Shown: positions 10,853 to 21,168 of the stretch, piece by piece
How the letters are laid out: each line of letters opens with the position of its first letter
How positions within the stretch are numbered: position 1 is the stretch's first letter
NCBI GenBank assembly: GCA_949130485.1
Contig: OX422184.1
Coordinates: forward strand, 15,536,405 to 15,600,404
Direction: 5' to 3'
Source: Agelas oroides
Lineage: Eukaryota; Porifera; Demospongiae; Agelasida; Agelasidae
Length of the DNA stretch: 64,000 bases
Made by a program: the position numbers and the translations under genes
Notes under the pieces: model-generated
What the model saw: the letters and a program-made list of their open reading frames with translations, nothing else
Told to the model about the DNA's origin: nothing
The model's database searches: none

Positions 10853-11137
10853 CCAGGCTGAAAAATAGACGAAGCAGTCCAACACTATCCTACAAAAGAC
10901 CTTCAAGTGATGGTTAAAGGGATTGTCGAGGGTCAGAGGGTTATTACTAATATAAATAAATTTCACCGCAACAAATGTACGGCGTACCTTTGCTGCGGTG
11001 AAATTGTGTTGGAGGTTGACCAGGCTGCCGATCGTTTCGTACTTAGTACGGGAGCGTTCACAATTTTTTTCCATGCATTGCGTCATCGTGAAGCTAGGGG
11101 GGGTGGGGGCCGAGCGCGAAGCGCGAGGCGTCGACCG
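10853..11137. other. intergenic with GC-rich GAGCGCGAAGCGCGAGGCG motif
   Basis: No gene supported. The GC-rich tract near 11090-11135 is related, in reverse orientation, to 56740-56850. Confidence 0.4.
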
Positions 11138-11393
11138 GCTTCATGCCCGATGACGTCATACGACCTGTGATATCGACAATGCAGGCCAGGAGAGCACAAT
11201 CTGAAACACATTTAAAGGAAAGAAAAAAAGAGGAAAGGATTCCATTCCCTGGCCCTAGCCCTAACCGTAACCCTAATACTGCACCGCCTAATGTGTACCG
11301 CGCTAATGCACCTACTAATATAATCACTCCCTATGCTACAGCTATCGTATAGGGCAGACGACAGACGTCATATGACGTCATCGGGCATGAAGC
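11138..11393. mobile_element. inverted-repeat element with telomere-like core (256 bp)
   Basis: Terminal inverted repeats GCTTCATGCCCGATGACGTC and its complement end the element. The core has an A/G-rich tract followed by CCCTGGCCCTAGCCCTAACC and further CCCTAA-like units. No unambiguous TSD. One of three elements with this core. Confidence 0.75.
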
Positions 11394-11432
11394 ATGGTGA
11401 AAAAAGTAAGTACCGTCGCCGAGCGTAGAACG

Positions 11433-11863
11433 TATGGCACGCCATACGTAACAAAATTATGAAGTCGACTTCAACTTACCAAGTCGCTATATTGCGACTC
11501 CCAAGTCGTTATATTGCGACTTGCCAAGTACATCATCTTTACGTCATGGTATTTTAACACAGGAAAAGAAGGCAAGAACCACAGAAGAAAAAAAAAGAAG
11601 AAGGGAAGAACCACATTCCCTGGCCCTAGCCCTAACCCTAACCCTAACTGTAATACTAGGCCCTAATCATCCAGCTACAAGCCACTGCTGACGACTGCGG
11701 TGCACTAAACTGTCTTTACGCACCAACATTACTACATGACTTTAACGCACCAACATTAATGCATTACAACATTACATGACGTAAAGATGACTTGAAAGTC
11801 GCAATATAACGACTTGGTAAGTTGAAGTCGACTTCATAATTTTGTTATGTGTGGCGTGCCATA
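11433..11863. mobile_element. long-TIR element with telomere-like core (431 bp)
   Basis: Terminal inverted repeats of about 90 bp begin TATGGCACGCC. A 6-bp direct repeat AGAACG flanks the element (11427-11432 and 11864-11869). Removing the element and one AGAACG gives a 30-bp sequence that is present uninterrupted, in reverse, near 56745-56775, so the limits are confirmed inside this window. The core holds an A/G-rich tract then CCCTAGCCCTAACCCTAACC. Confidence 0.88.
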
Positions 11864-11935
11864 AGAACGCGAGGCGGAGAGGAAAATTGTATGGCAAACA
11901 CTAATTGTAAGGCAATCGCATGATAAAGGTATTAC

Positions 11936-12431
11936 AGGGGGGGCATGGGGGGCCCATGCCCCCCCCCCCCCCCCCCCCCCTTCGGGACTGAGCAAGCGCT
12001 AAATGCGGAGGTTTACCGCGCGCTTAGCGCACATCTCTATACGAATCACTGCTTCATGTCCAGCAAAAATAAACCACTCAAATCTGCAGCTCCCAAGAGA
12101 CAGTTCTATGGCAGTTCCTCATATACAAAGGCTGATTCCGAAGGGAAGGGGCTCCGAGAAACGACCATACGATGAATCACCTGAGTTACAGTCCAGTTGC
12201 CATAACTTTTGCGTGGTTATGGTTGTCTCTGACGGCCTCAGAAGCACTCTCATATGGTCTAAATTGTAAAAATTTCCTGGGGGAGCATGTCCCCAGACCC
12301 CCTATATACAATGCTGTGCATTATACGGCAAAAAAAAAAAAAAAAAAAAAAAAAACTGCGCCAGCCGCAAGCCCGCATCAACCCACTCTATGAGCCCCCC
12401 CTTCTTCAATCTCTGGATCCGCCCCTGCGAG
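11936..12431. mobile_element. probable degenerate inverted-repeat element with poly-C and poly-A tracts
   Basis: The left part has CAGGGGGGGCATGGGGGG followed by a long C run (near 11958-11980). The right part has an A run of about 28 (12331-12357) and ends CTGGATCCGCCCCTG. The tips resemble hAT-type CAGGGGCGGATCCAG ends, but no TSD was found and the left tip is obscured by the homopolymer. Confidence 0.4.
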
Positions 12432-12640
12432 TGTCACCGGAAGCTGCAACGTACGAATACAAAATCCGTATACCACTCAACTACCATCTCTGAGACTAGG
12501 GCGTGGAAAGTTACATGACTCAAGTACAAGACAGAACGCCGCGCCGCGACCGTATAGTACACTCCAGCGCATGATAATTGTTAGCAATGGAAGGTTAGTA
12601 TGTCTGTAGTCTCTGTGCGCGTTCGTATAGAAGCATTAGC

Positions 12641-12648
12641 TATATAAA
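12641..12648 (+). promoter_or_regulatory. TATA box of the receptor gene
   Basis: TATATAAA lies about 200 bp upstream of the ATG at 12846 and would place transcription start near 12670-12675. Confidence 0.55.
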
Positions 12649-12845
12649 GAAGGCATTATGAGGAAGACACTTAGCAACCATTGTAGCTAGATGGAAGTAA
12701 TGACTCGCCTAGTATGGGCAGGCAAAATTTAGTTCATCACAACACTGACTGTGTGTAGAACTAGCTGTACTGCACTTGTCCTAGCAGTCTACTGTGTCAA
12801 CCTTGCCAACTTCTGTTGCAAGCTGACTGCGCTTATATTATAACA

Positions 12846-14072
12846 ATGCAATATGCATGGCTACTGCACTTTACCACATTCATTTACTGTTATACAATGC
12901 ATACACAAGCAGGGGAAGCAGGACAGTTTCAGATAGTGCTGAACTGCACCAATTTCACCTTGCCACAACTGAAAACAATCAACCTCACTGAAAGTGCTTG
13001 TGGACTGGTCTGTCTGTTGATCTCGGTCATAATTCTTGGAGCTCTCCTGTACTACAAAGCCTATAAGACCACCCTGCAACGGTTGTTCCTGTGTCTGATG
13101 GTTACAACAATTCTACAGGAGGCAGGTTTGGCCACTACAGTTGAGCACCAATTTCAATACAGGGGGCAGGAAACTGTCTGTAAAGTGATTGGATTTTCAA
13201 ATCAGTATACTGGTACAATGATCTACTTGTTTACTGCACAGATTGCCATTTTCCTTCTCTATATGGTTTACAAGCAGTTAAATGGTGACCCATTTCCAGG
13301 GCTCTCACAATCGAAATGTAGCAGTACTGTACTGGAGTTTCTGTATGCTTTTTCAGGCATTGTTATATCCTTTGGTGAATCATGGTACCCATACTTTGAC
13401 GGCAAAGGTGACTATGGTCTAAGTTTGGCTGATTGCTGGATCAAAGCTTTTGATGAATATTGTAATCCCGTTGGCTACAAATACCAGGTCATATCATACT
13501 GTATTGATGAAGGACTAGGCATGATCAGTGTTATAGCAACTGTTGTACTGGTGGTTGTGTACTGTAAACGGTTTTATGTGTTTCGAGAGGTTGAATACCC
13601 CCAGATACGGTTGCTCCTGCGACAAACTTTACTCTTGATGGGATTTCTGATGTCATCCTTTGTCTACTTGTCAGTTGGAATAGTGAGGTTCTACGTCCAC
13701 AGTTATCCACTATTACTTGCCAATTCAACTGGCATCACAGTGTCTCCTCTTATCATTCCAGTTGGATATCTTGTGTATCTTTATGCTACTAGAAATCCAC
13801 ATGTCATGCAGAATGGATGTTGTAGATGCAGTGCAGGTTGTTGTCGGGCATCATCTCAAGGTCATGAACGCAATCCTGCATTGCCTGCTACTGAAGAATG
13901 TGGAACTCATCGAACATCACACACAGAAAACATTCCGAGCAACAGTTTCTTTACTGTTGAGTATACTGGTGCTTTCACTCACATTACAGAAGACGAGGGT
14001 AATTCACATGTAGGAGAGCATGAACCCCTTGTTGCCAAGGAAACCCAATATGGAAGTATTACTACAAAGTAG
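12846..14072 (+). CDS. orphan seven-transmembrane receptor (putative GPCR)
   Basis: Intronless ORF of 408 residues. An in-frame upstream extension to 12816 starts with TTG, so I use the ATG at 12846 (context AACAATGC). Residues 1-20 are hydrophobic and could be a signal peptide. The short extracellular N-terminus has sequons at N33, N36 and N46. Hydrophobic segments sit at about 51-73, 78-97, 118-142, 160-178, 218-242, 257-281 and 290-315. C112 before helix 3 and C197 (ADCWI) before helix 5 are positioned for the usual extracellular disulfide. A CCRCSAGCC cluster at 325-333 just after helix 7 looks like a palmitoylation site. The tail is hydrophilic and ends YGSITTK. The CWI motif and overall plan suggest the cAMP-receptor-like or secretin/adhesion-like side of the superfamily. 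Ligand and G protein are unknown. Confidence 0.85.
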   Translation: MQYAWLLHFTTFIYCYTMHTQAGEAGQFQIVLNCTNFTLPQLKTINLTESACGLVCLLISVIILGALLYYKAYKTTLQRLFLCLMVTTILQEAGLATTVEHQFQYRGQETVCKVIGFSNQYTGTMIYLFTAQIAIFLLYMVYKQLNGDPFPGLSQSKCSSTVLEFLYAFSGIVISFGESWYPYFDGKGDYGLSLADCWIKAFDEYCNPVGYKYQVISYCIDEGLGMISVIATVVLVVVYCKRFYVFREVEYPQIRLLLRQTLLLMGFLMSSFVYLSVGIVRFYVHSYPLLLANSTGITVSPLIIPVGYLVYLYATRNPHVMQNGCCRCSAGCCRASSQGHERNPALPATEECGTHRTSHTENIPSNSFFTVEYTGAFTHITEDEGNSHVGEHEPLVAKETQYGSITTK

Positions 14073-14870
14073 TCATATCCTAGAGTTGGAGTGTATTAAT
14101 GCATTGCATTTTTACTTCAGATTGTATTACTATCATTTTACTCATGTTTTCAAAAAGGAAGTCATCATGTTTATGGTTTTGTGTATTCTATTGACAATTT
14201 GACATCATACTACTTTCAGTTCTGATACTTTGCATGAATGTCTTTATGACTGGTAGTGTTCATGTGAGCTCAGATAACTATCATGGCGTACGGTAGTACG
14301 CCATATGTAGGGATGACCCCGAAAAAAAATGGCGGCCACATTCAAAGTGCACAAATGACACGCTCGAAATGTCCGCGTTAGATAAGTCAACGGCCTCCAT
14401 GAGCCATATCAGACATTATCGAGTGCTTCCATGGGCAACAGGATCGTTAAATTTGCTGGAAAGCATCGCTAAGTATACCTGACATCAAGTCGCTAAAAAA
14501 GGCAAATCGTCTATCTTCTGACTTCTTTTTCTCACCACGATAGCACGACAACGGCTGGAGCTTTTACAACGATTCAAACGCAAAACAACAGGACAAATCA
14601 CTAGGTATTGTACCTGCCACTTATCGGTCTAAAAGAAAGAACTCAAACTTGTCGGCCATTCTCAGGTAATCTCACACTTACGCTAGCTGCTACACGCCAT
14701 TTTGCTCGAATTAAATATTACTCATAATTACGTCACCAGGGTTCAACTGAGCACGTGGTTCAGTACTTCGTAGTACAGAGGTGAGAATTGAGTGTTGGAG
14801 TTTGCAAATCTGATTTCGTGGATCAGTTGACGTGGTTGTGCTGCACTTTACATCGAACGCAATATGCATA
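14073..14870. other. intergenic; 3' flank of receptor and 5' flank of the repeat-protein gene
   Basis: No gene supported. A small hairpin ATGGCGTAC...GTACGCCAT lies at 14284-14305. Several CGC/CGA-rich stretches precede the next gene, but no TATA is seen. Confidence 0.35.
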
Positions 14871-15440
14871 ATGTCCGCAAGAAACGAGCGCAGGACAAGC
14901 AGAACTACCTGCGAAACAAAGGGGAAAAAAAGGCAAGCGTCCTCCTATGCCTGTTATTGGAAGGACCCTGAGACGAAAAGGGCGTCCTCCCATGCCTGTT
15001 ATTGGAAGGACCCTGAGACGAAAAGGGCGTCCTCCCATGCCTGTTATTGGAAGGACCCTGAGACGAAAAGGGCGTCCTCCCATGCCTGTTATTGGAAGGA
15101 CCCTGAGACGAAAAGGGCGTCCTCCCATGCCTGTTATTGGAAGGACCCTGAGACGAAAAGGGCGTCCTCCCATGCCTGTTATTGGAAGGACCCTGAGACG
15201 AAAAGGGCGTCCTCCCATACCCGTTATTGGGAGGACCCTGAGAAAGGAAGGGCAGCTTCCCGCATATCCTCCCATACCCGCTATTGGGAGGACCCTGAGA
15301 AAGGAAGGGCAGCTTCCCGCATATCCTCCCATAGTAGTTATTGGAGGAGCCCTGACAAAAAAAGGGCAGCAGCTCGTATGACTAATTTGAAGGCTGCAAA
15401 AGCCAAGCTCAAGTGGTATAGACGGTACTATGCCAGCTAG
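14871..15440 (+). CDS. protein of tandem 15-residue YW(K/E)DPE repeats
   Basis: The ORF (189 residues from the ATG at 14871, MSARNERRTSR) is short and strongly basic at the N-terminus. Six 45-bp units at 14940-15209 encode SSHACYWKDPETKRA; the first has Y for H and the others are identical by eye. Two 57-bp units (15210-15323) encode SSHTRYWEDPEKGRAASRI. A degenerate ninth unit follows, then a lysine/arginine-rich C-terminus. I recall similar Y-x-x-D/N-P-E/D-x-K-R-A repeats at the N-terminus of Helitron-associated and other mobile-element proteins of marine invertebrates. No catalytic domain follows here, so this may be a detached or truncated copy. Antisense and +1 frames across the repeats are also open, a by-product of the 45-bp period. 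Confidence 0.5.
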   Translation: MSARNERRTSRTTCETKGKKRQASSYACYWKDPETKRASSHACYWKDPETKRASSHACYWKDPETKRASSHACYWKDPETKRASSHACYWKDPETKRASSHACYWKDPETKRASSHTRYWEDPEKGRAASRISSHTRYWEDPEKGRAASRISSHSSYWRSPDKKRAAARMTNLKAAKAKLKWYRRYYAS

Positions 15441-16218
15441 TGTTTTAACCATCAAGTACTTCATATGACTTAGAACACTAGCCACTGATATTCAATTTCA
15501 AGTTTTATTGTCAACTTTCACATTTCAAATTTGCTTGTTATAGTCATTTACATGCATATAGTACACATACAATGTTTACTGCGAGTTGATGGTAGCACTT
15601 TGGCTGGTGTCTTCTTAACATCCTCCTTTTGTGTTGTCCCTGAGTCTTCATATTCCTCCAACGAAGCAAGTGGCAGCCTATTGGTAGCTTGGTATACTCA
15701 AACTCTAGTAGCACCGAGTCAACAGTGCATGGCTTCATTCCAAACTTCTGCACTAGAGGTGGCCACAGAACTGGCGGTTGTTCAGCTCCACAGACCCCTA
15801 TGCGTTCGTTTCAAACCCATTTAGACTATAGCCACTCACCATGCATCAAACAGTTCTGTAATGGGGTCTTACGACTCAATACTCTGGTGACAGTCTATGG
15901 AGGGTTTTTCGGTGAACCCATTAGTAGTCCACGTGAAATGAGCACAGGATTTATAAGCTTGCATGCAAAGCCTTATTAAACTCATCTGCTTTTCACTTGG
16001 TTTTTATGAGACTTTGCTTGGACTGTACTTCTAAACCCCCCGAAGTTTGATGTTTGGATTGACGATTTCACTTCAAAGCGTTTGAATTTATGACAATTCT
16101 TAGCTCTTTCTACTATCATACTGTACACACCATGCATCTTCCCCTCGGCCTACCCTCCCATGTCACTTCTCTCTTACCATTCCTAAAAAGCAATACAAAA
16201 AAAAAAAAAAGAGCAGGA
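15441..16218. other. intergenic, fragments only
   Basis: Open frames at 15531-15979 have no recognisable motif. A segment near 16055-16115 matches, in reverse, the core of the element at 29246-29440, so it is a transposon fragment. A poly-A run lies at 16197-16210. Confidence 0.35.
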
Positions 16219-16354
16219 ACAAGTCACAAAAAAGTTTTCTGAATGAAAACAAGTGCATGTAGGGATGGAACCCTCAAAAACCAACCAAACTAGATGGGAA
16301 TGACACCACAACAATTTCACACCATCCCTACATCTTGTGCCATTTTGCCAACTA
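16219..16354. repeat. left copy of perfect 136-bp inverted repeat
   Basis: By direct comparison this segment is identical, base for base, to the reverse complement of 29608-29743. It begins ACAAGTCACAAAAAAG and ends TTTTGCCAACTA. A diverged third copy of the outer 68 bp is at 46073-46140 and also stops at GTGACTT. Immediately inside comes CACTACAAAAAT and an AT-rich tract to about 16740, as on the right side. Confidence 0.95.
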
Positions 16355-16978
16355 CACTACAAAAATTGTCTCTTAAAAATAATTATTGTGTGTTATATTG
16401 GCTGAATTTAAGTGCTACATTTTTACTAGAGTAAATATGTTTTAACTTCATATAGTTAAAGTAATTTATTTATTCATTACAATCAGTAATGGTAATATTA
16501 TCATCTTCGGAAGATAATTTTAAACAATACAGATTAATTAATTTAACCTTAAATACTTAAAACATGTAGCAAGGTAAATTCAACTAAATTTAATAGAAAC
16601 AGCTAGTTATTAATGTTGATTATAACCAAAGTAATTTCGCTGGAACAAATGAATATTTAACGGCTAATTTATTACCAAAATTAATACAGAATGACTATAG
16701 TTAAAAATTACAAGAAATGTATTTCTCTCCTTTGCAGTTGATGTCAGTGGTGGTTGTCATGCAGATCTGGAAATATTCACATCAATATACTAGCATGCAT
16801 GTGCATATATATATCGATGCATTCAGCATTGTTTTTTGTCAGTGCCATTTAGGAGAGTTTGTATGCCTCTGCATAGTCTCGTTGTCATATATATAGTCAC
16901 AGAGACAGGTATAGTGCATCAATGTGCACTTTAATACAAGACATGCAAACATTTCACTTAATCTTGCACATTATTATA
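16355..16978. other. AT-rich subterminal tract, 3' flank of the transposase-like gene
   Basis: Very AT-rich with many TTAA/ATTAAT words from 16380 to 16720, then ordinary DNA up to the stop codon of the minus-strand gene. Mirrors 28500-29055, which also begins, on the inverted strand, CACTACAAAAAT. Confidence 0.6.
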
Positions 16979-19900
16979 TTAGTACACATATGGCAAAGAT
17001 ATAAAAACAGATTTATCAGATGATACAAAATTCTTTCTTGCTCTAAGAGGGCGGTGATCACTGAGCATATCAACACATACTGCAAAAACACCACCATGAG
17101 GGATGATTTCAAATGAATTGTAGTGACTGTTAAAAATGTGTCCATAGTATTTCTGCATGCACAATACAACTGTATGTTCGACACACACTATATCATGTAT
17201 TTTGCCAAAAGTTGGCTTTATAAGATTGTGTTCTAGTAAAACATACACTCCTTTGCATAAGTGTGAGTTCTGCACATCAGTCCAACTAGGATGATGTACA
17301 AGTGAACCCATGGGTAAGTTAGGAATGAGACGTAAAAGTTCACGTTGAACATATTCGTCCTCCTCACTCAAGCTACATGTCAGGACTTTTTTACTCATCT
17401 CAAATTTTGGCATAAGTAGATGTGGATTGGACTGAATCTGATGACACAGCCAGAACTGATGCTTTTTGGCGACAGTTTTGCACACATTCTTATAGTTACT
17501 ACGTCTAGATACTCTTTTGACAAAACTTAGTTTTGATTCCTGTCTCATGTTCCAGGACTGGATCAGTGGGCCAAGTCTCTGAATTTGAGAGGGATAATGT
17601 ACCATGTAATGTTGCTTTGGAATCATAGTTTCTTCAGGGTACAGTCGTTGAAAATCATAAAGCTTTTCCTCAATCAGTACACGCAGATATGCAATAGTAT
17701 CATAGGTGCATACAGGCGAGAGTGATATGCTGCAAATTTTTAGAAGAACAAGAAATGAATGCCAGTGTTCATCTTCATGTGGAATTGTGTCAGCGACTAA
17801 AACCGGGAACTCTTGACTAAGCACCATCATCTGAGACGCTGACTGCCTAATCTTGACGTTGGGATTGTTAGCCACTCTGGGATCAATCAAATTAGGTCTG
17901 TTGTTACCAAAGTCATATGCCTCAATTCTCTGGTTAAGTTGCCCAATCGTGAAGTACTTTGCTTGAACACAGTGACGGATGAGGAGCTTTAGCTCGTAAG
18001 GGACTACACCCTCAAACAAATCATGCATTATGTCATGAGGGAGGCCATTCACAACTGAAAAGCCAGGGATTTCCTCCAGTAATGACAGCCTGTTAATTCC
18101 AAATGTTGTAGAATAATGATCATGGAGAGGACCTGTCAACAATGTACATTGTTGTAGGTAAGTTTCTGGAGTCCTTAAAGTGCAGCTACTCTCCACAAAA
18201 ACATTTTGCATCTGTTGTGTGGTGGTCATGCACGATCGGCACACCCGTAATGCAAATGACATACTCTCCTTGAAGCCACCAAGACAATGAGCGGCTAGGG
18301 TGTCAGCTAGAAATGCTAGTACTGCTCCATAAAATGTGTGCTCCTCTCCATTGACTGACACAGTTATCCCATCACAATAAAGGACTTTGAGGTCTTCAAC
18401 AAAGGGTGATAAAAACGTGTCAATGCCATACGTATTTATATCTTCGCTTCGTGCTACAGCAACAAGGTGGATTGCCTTAAAAGTAGATCGATACTGAGGC
18501 CTAACGTTACCAAGGAAGAAGAACAGGCATCCTAGCTTGTGCCTTTTCACATATGACCCAATTGGGTTCACAACTTCCAATTCATCATAATAGGGGATGA
18601 TCTGTAAGGCATACGGATCCGAACTGAATATTGGATGTGTTTGAAACAAAGAGCCATCACAGAAGTCGCCCAATACATCATTTGAACTGTGCATGTGGGG
18701 GTTCAATATCTCAGCCTGAAAGTCCTCTAGTTCTAGGAGGCCTCTTAGGCTATCCAGCAGAGATACATAGTAGAATTTATCGGAGGAAATGACCTTTCTG
18801 CGCTTGGGACCACTGAAACGATTCACATAATATGCCTCTCCAAAATCAATTTCTGTTGGTTCCTATATGAGTATAGATATACGATACAACAGGTGTTAGC
18901 ATGCATAAGCTGAACAGCTCCAACTACCGTAGTCTCGGGAAAGAGCGCCCACCCCCTACTTTTCGCCCAACTTCCTGTATAGGGTTAAAGTTTACTCGAA
19001 TGAGCGTCCACCCTGGAGCGAGCTTTGTGTGACTAATGATAGCCTTGTACCCAGGCTCCTCCCCATGCAGAAAAACGGGGAGAGAGCCTTGAAGATTTGA
19101 TCACGTGCCCCGTGACGTACTGTGCATGGTTTTGTGCGTGGTTTTGATAATCGAATTATTGCTCACGCACTCTGACTCGAAATATTGCCCAGCATTGTGA
19201 AATGCTAGTATAGACCATCGTTGTTGTTGTTGGAGTTGTGGATGTTGCTGGGACTTACGGATCGGCTGTTTTACAGTTCACGAGCTAGCTTGTAGGCTAC
19301 AATAAGTGCAGCTTCTACCGAGGCTTTTACATAGCTGCAGGTCGTTCGGTTCAACAGGCGCTCGAGACTTGTTGATGGTCACAGCACTGGTTGCTGCTCA
19401 CTGTGACAGCAAGGGGTCCTTCGAAGGCCACTATGAACAACTGTAAGTTCTAAAAACAAGTTCAATAAAACTATAAGCTGTGTAGCTTCTACAAAGCTCG
19501 TTCCCCAGCCAGCTTGTTGCATGTTAGTTATATGACCAAGCCTGGGAACTACTTTTCAGAACTCACAGTTACTCATAGCGGAATTTGAAGGACTCGTTGT
19601 TGTCATAGTGAGTGGCAACCAGTGATGTGAGCATCAACAAGGCGACTTGACTTCGAAGCCGCTGGCAGCTCCGTTGTACGCTCTTTCGTGGCAGACTTGT
19701 AAAGTGCTCCGCCCATGGGCACTCTTTGTGAGACTACGGTACTAGCTAATGCACCAAAAAGAACATTCAAATGCTAGATGCAGACTCTTGACACCATAAA
19801 GCAGGGTTATTCCAACAGTATTGAAATGCTGGGTTAATTCAGACACTGGAGGACAGACAAGTGTAATGAGGTGCAAAACTGAGAACTGCTGTGCATGTAG

Positions 19901-20739
19901 CAGGCCATTTTGACTGCATACATATAACTCCACAATGTTGTGAAAACATTAGGTTGGTTGCCAGATTTATATCCAACCATTGGAATATCCCCTACAAGCC
20001 CAACAAAACAACACAGACAACAGGGTGTACATGTATGTGTGTGTGTGTGTATTTATCTGTGGACATGACTCACCAGGCATCCAAGATTCTCAATGCAGAA
20101 CTTCTCAAAGCGATAGTTCGTGTCAACGCACACAAACGGATCTGGATCATAGTTTAGTACATCTGTTAAACCTGGAATGGTTTCAGGGTTAATTCCGGCA
20201 TTTGTCAGTGTTCTTTCAATATCCCGCTTCAATTTATCAACTGAATGCTTGCAGAAAGTCTTGCATCCAGTTTTAACATCGGCAATAGCAACTTGAGATA
20301 CTTGGCGCTCTTCCCTAAGTTTAAGCAGAAATTTAGCAGATGTAACTGCCTGCAAGTACTGACTCGACTCTGTCTCAGGCCTTTCGACCACAGGGGAGTT
20401 ACAACCAATGCCAGCATGTTCATTGTCTCTTTCACCTGCATGGGTGTGTTGCTCTGTTTCAGATAAAAACTCTTCTATCACCAAGGGAGACACTGGCCTT
20501 TGCTCAGTGGCTGTGGCAACAGAATCAGTTTCAAATGCATTTCGATGATGGCGATAAACGTGACTGTTGAAGGCCGAAAATGCTTTGAACACCTCTCTGC
20601 AAGCATCCACTCCACACATAATGTTGAAGGATGGGTCTTTTGCATGTACTAATCGAAGGTGGCTCACATAAAGCCTGAAGTTAAGAGATGGAGATCCACA
20701 CAAAGGACAAATCCATAACCTTGGTACCCCAGGTTTCAT
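16979..20739 (-). CDS. C2H2 zinc-finger / DDE-transposase-like protein, two exons
   Basis: Exon 1 is 20739-20074 (222 codons, ATG at 20739) and ends at TGCCTG|GTGAGT. Exon 2 starts after TCATATAG at 18862 and runs in phase to the stop at 16979, giving 849 residues with no disruption. Two C2H2 fingers lie at residues 11-32 (C11, C14, H27, H32) and 42-65 (C42, C47, H60, H64/65). A serine/glutamate-rich linker follows. From about 223 comes a large conserved region with DFCDGSLFQTHPIFSSDP, PYYDELEVVNPIGS, KHKLGCLFFFLGN-type and LPHDIMHDLFEGV motifs. The D-x-MH-D-x-x-EG motif recalls CMC/CACTA-Plavaka-like transposases and a large unnamed family expanded in fish and invertebrates. The catalytic triad cannot be assigned by eye. 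The gene is divergent from the SAM gene; its leader carries a 12-residue uORF (20784-20746) ending 6 nt before the ATG. Its intron (18863-20073) hosts a TA-flanked element. Confidence 0.8.
18927..19739. mobile_element. TA-flanked inverted-repeat element in the transposase-like gene's intron (813 bp)
   Basis: The ends are CCGTAGTCTC and its complement, each followed outward by TA (18925-18926 and 19740-19741), as in Tc1/mariner-type elements. Internal arms around 19370-19460 and 19550-19660 are also inverted copies of each other. No ORF with transposase motifs. Confidence 0.7.
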
Positions 20740-21168
20740 TTTGGATCAGTCTTTGCGAAATTGACCGTCTTCCCCATTTGTCATTCTGACCGCGTCAAAT
20801 ACGACACCAGCTGATAGACGTCTGCGCCGATACTTTATAAAGGGGATACAGGAAGTAGAGTTTGAATGGAGTACGCTAACTCCATGAACTCGCAAGTCTT
20901 GACTTCTCGCGTTGTAAAATGAGCATGAGCGGAACGTCATCTCGTGATCGACACGTGATCCTGAAAACGTGTTAGAACACGCACGACGGTCTCAGAGGTG
21001 CCGCAATCCTTAGCAGCTTGCAACTTGGCGTACTCCTCTCAAACTCTACTGTACCCCCCTTGTGAAGTATCGGCGCAGACGTCTATCACAGCTAGTGTCG
21101 TATTTGACGCGGTCAGAATGGCAAGTGGGGAAGATAGTGTCATCTTGAATTTCGCAAAGAAGGATCCC
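20740..21168. promoter_or_regulatory. bidirectional promoter formed by an inverted duplication of a first exon
   Basis: About 140 bp at 20740-20881 (read on minus) matches 21028-21168 (plus), separated by about 147 bp. Both copies contain AAGTATCGGCGCAGACGTC and TGTCGTATTTGACGCGGTCA followed by ATG. The plus copy opens the SAM gene (ATG 21118). The minus copy has a stopped version of the same exon, which is now the uORF of the transposase-like gene. The minus copy carries a good TATA (TTTATAAA, 20834-20841). The corresponding plus site is CTTGTGAAG, without TATA. Confidence 0.85.

Noticed and set aside
14823..15485. Antisense LRVLPITGMGG and +1 frame PVIGRTLRRKGRPP repeat proteins
   Set aside because: Frames of the same 45-bp array. 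The chosen frame has a charged N- and C-terminus outside the repeats and resembles known DPE repeats; the others lack sensible flanks.
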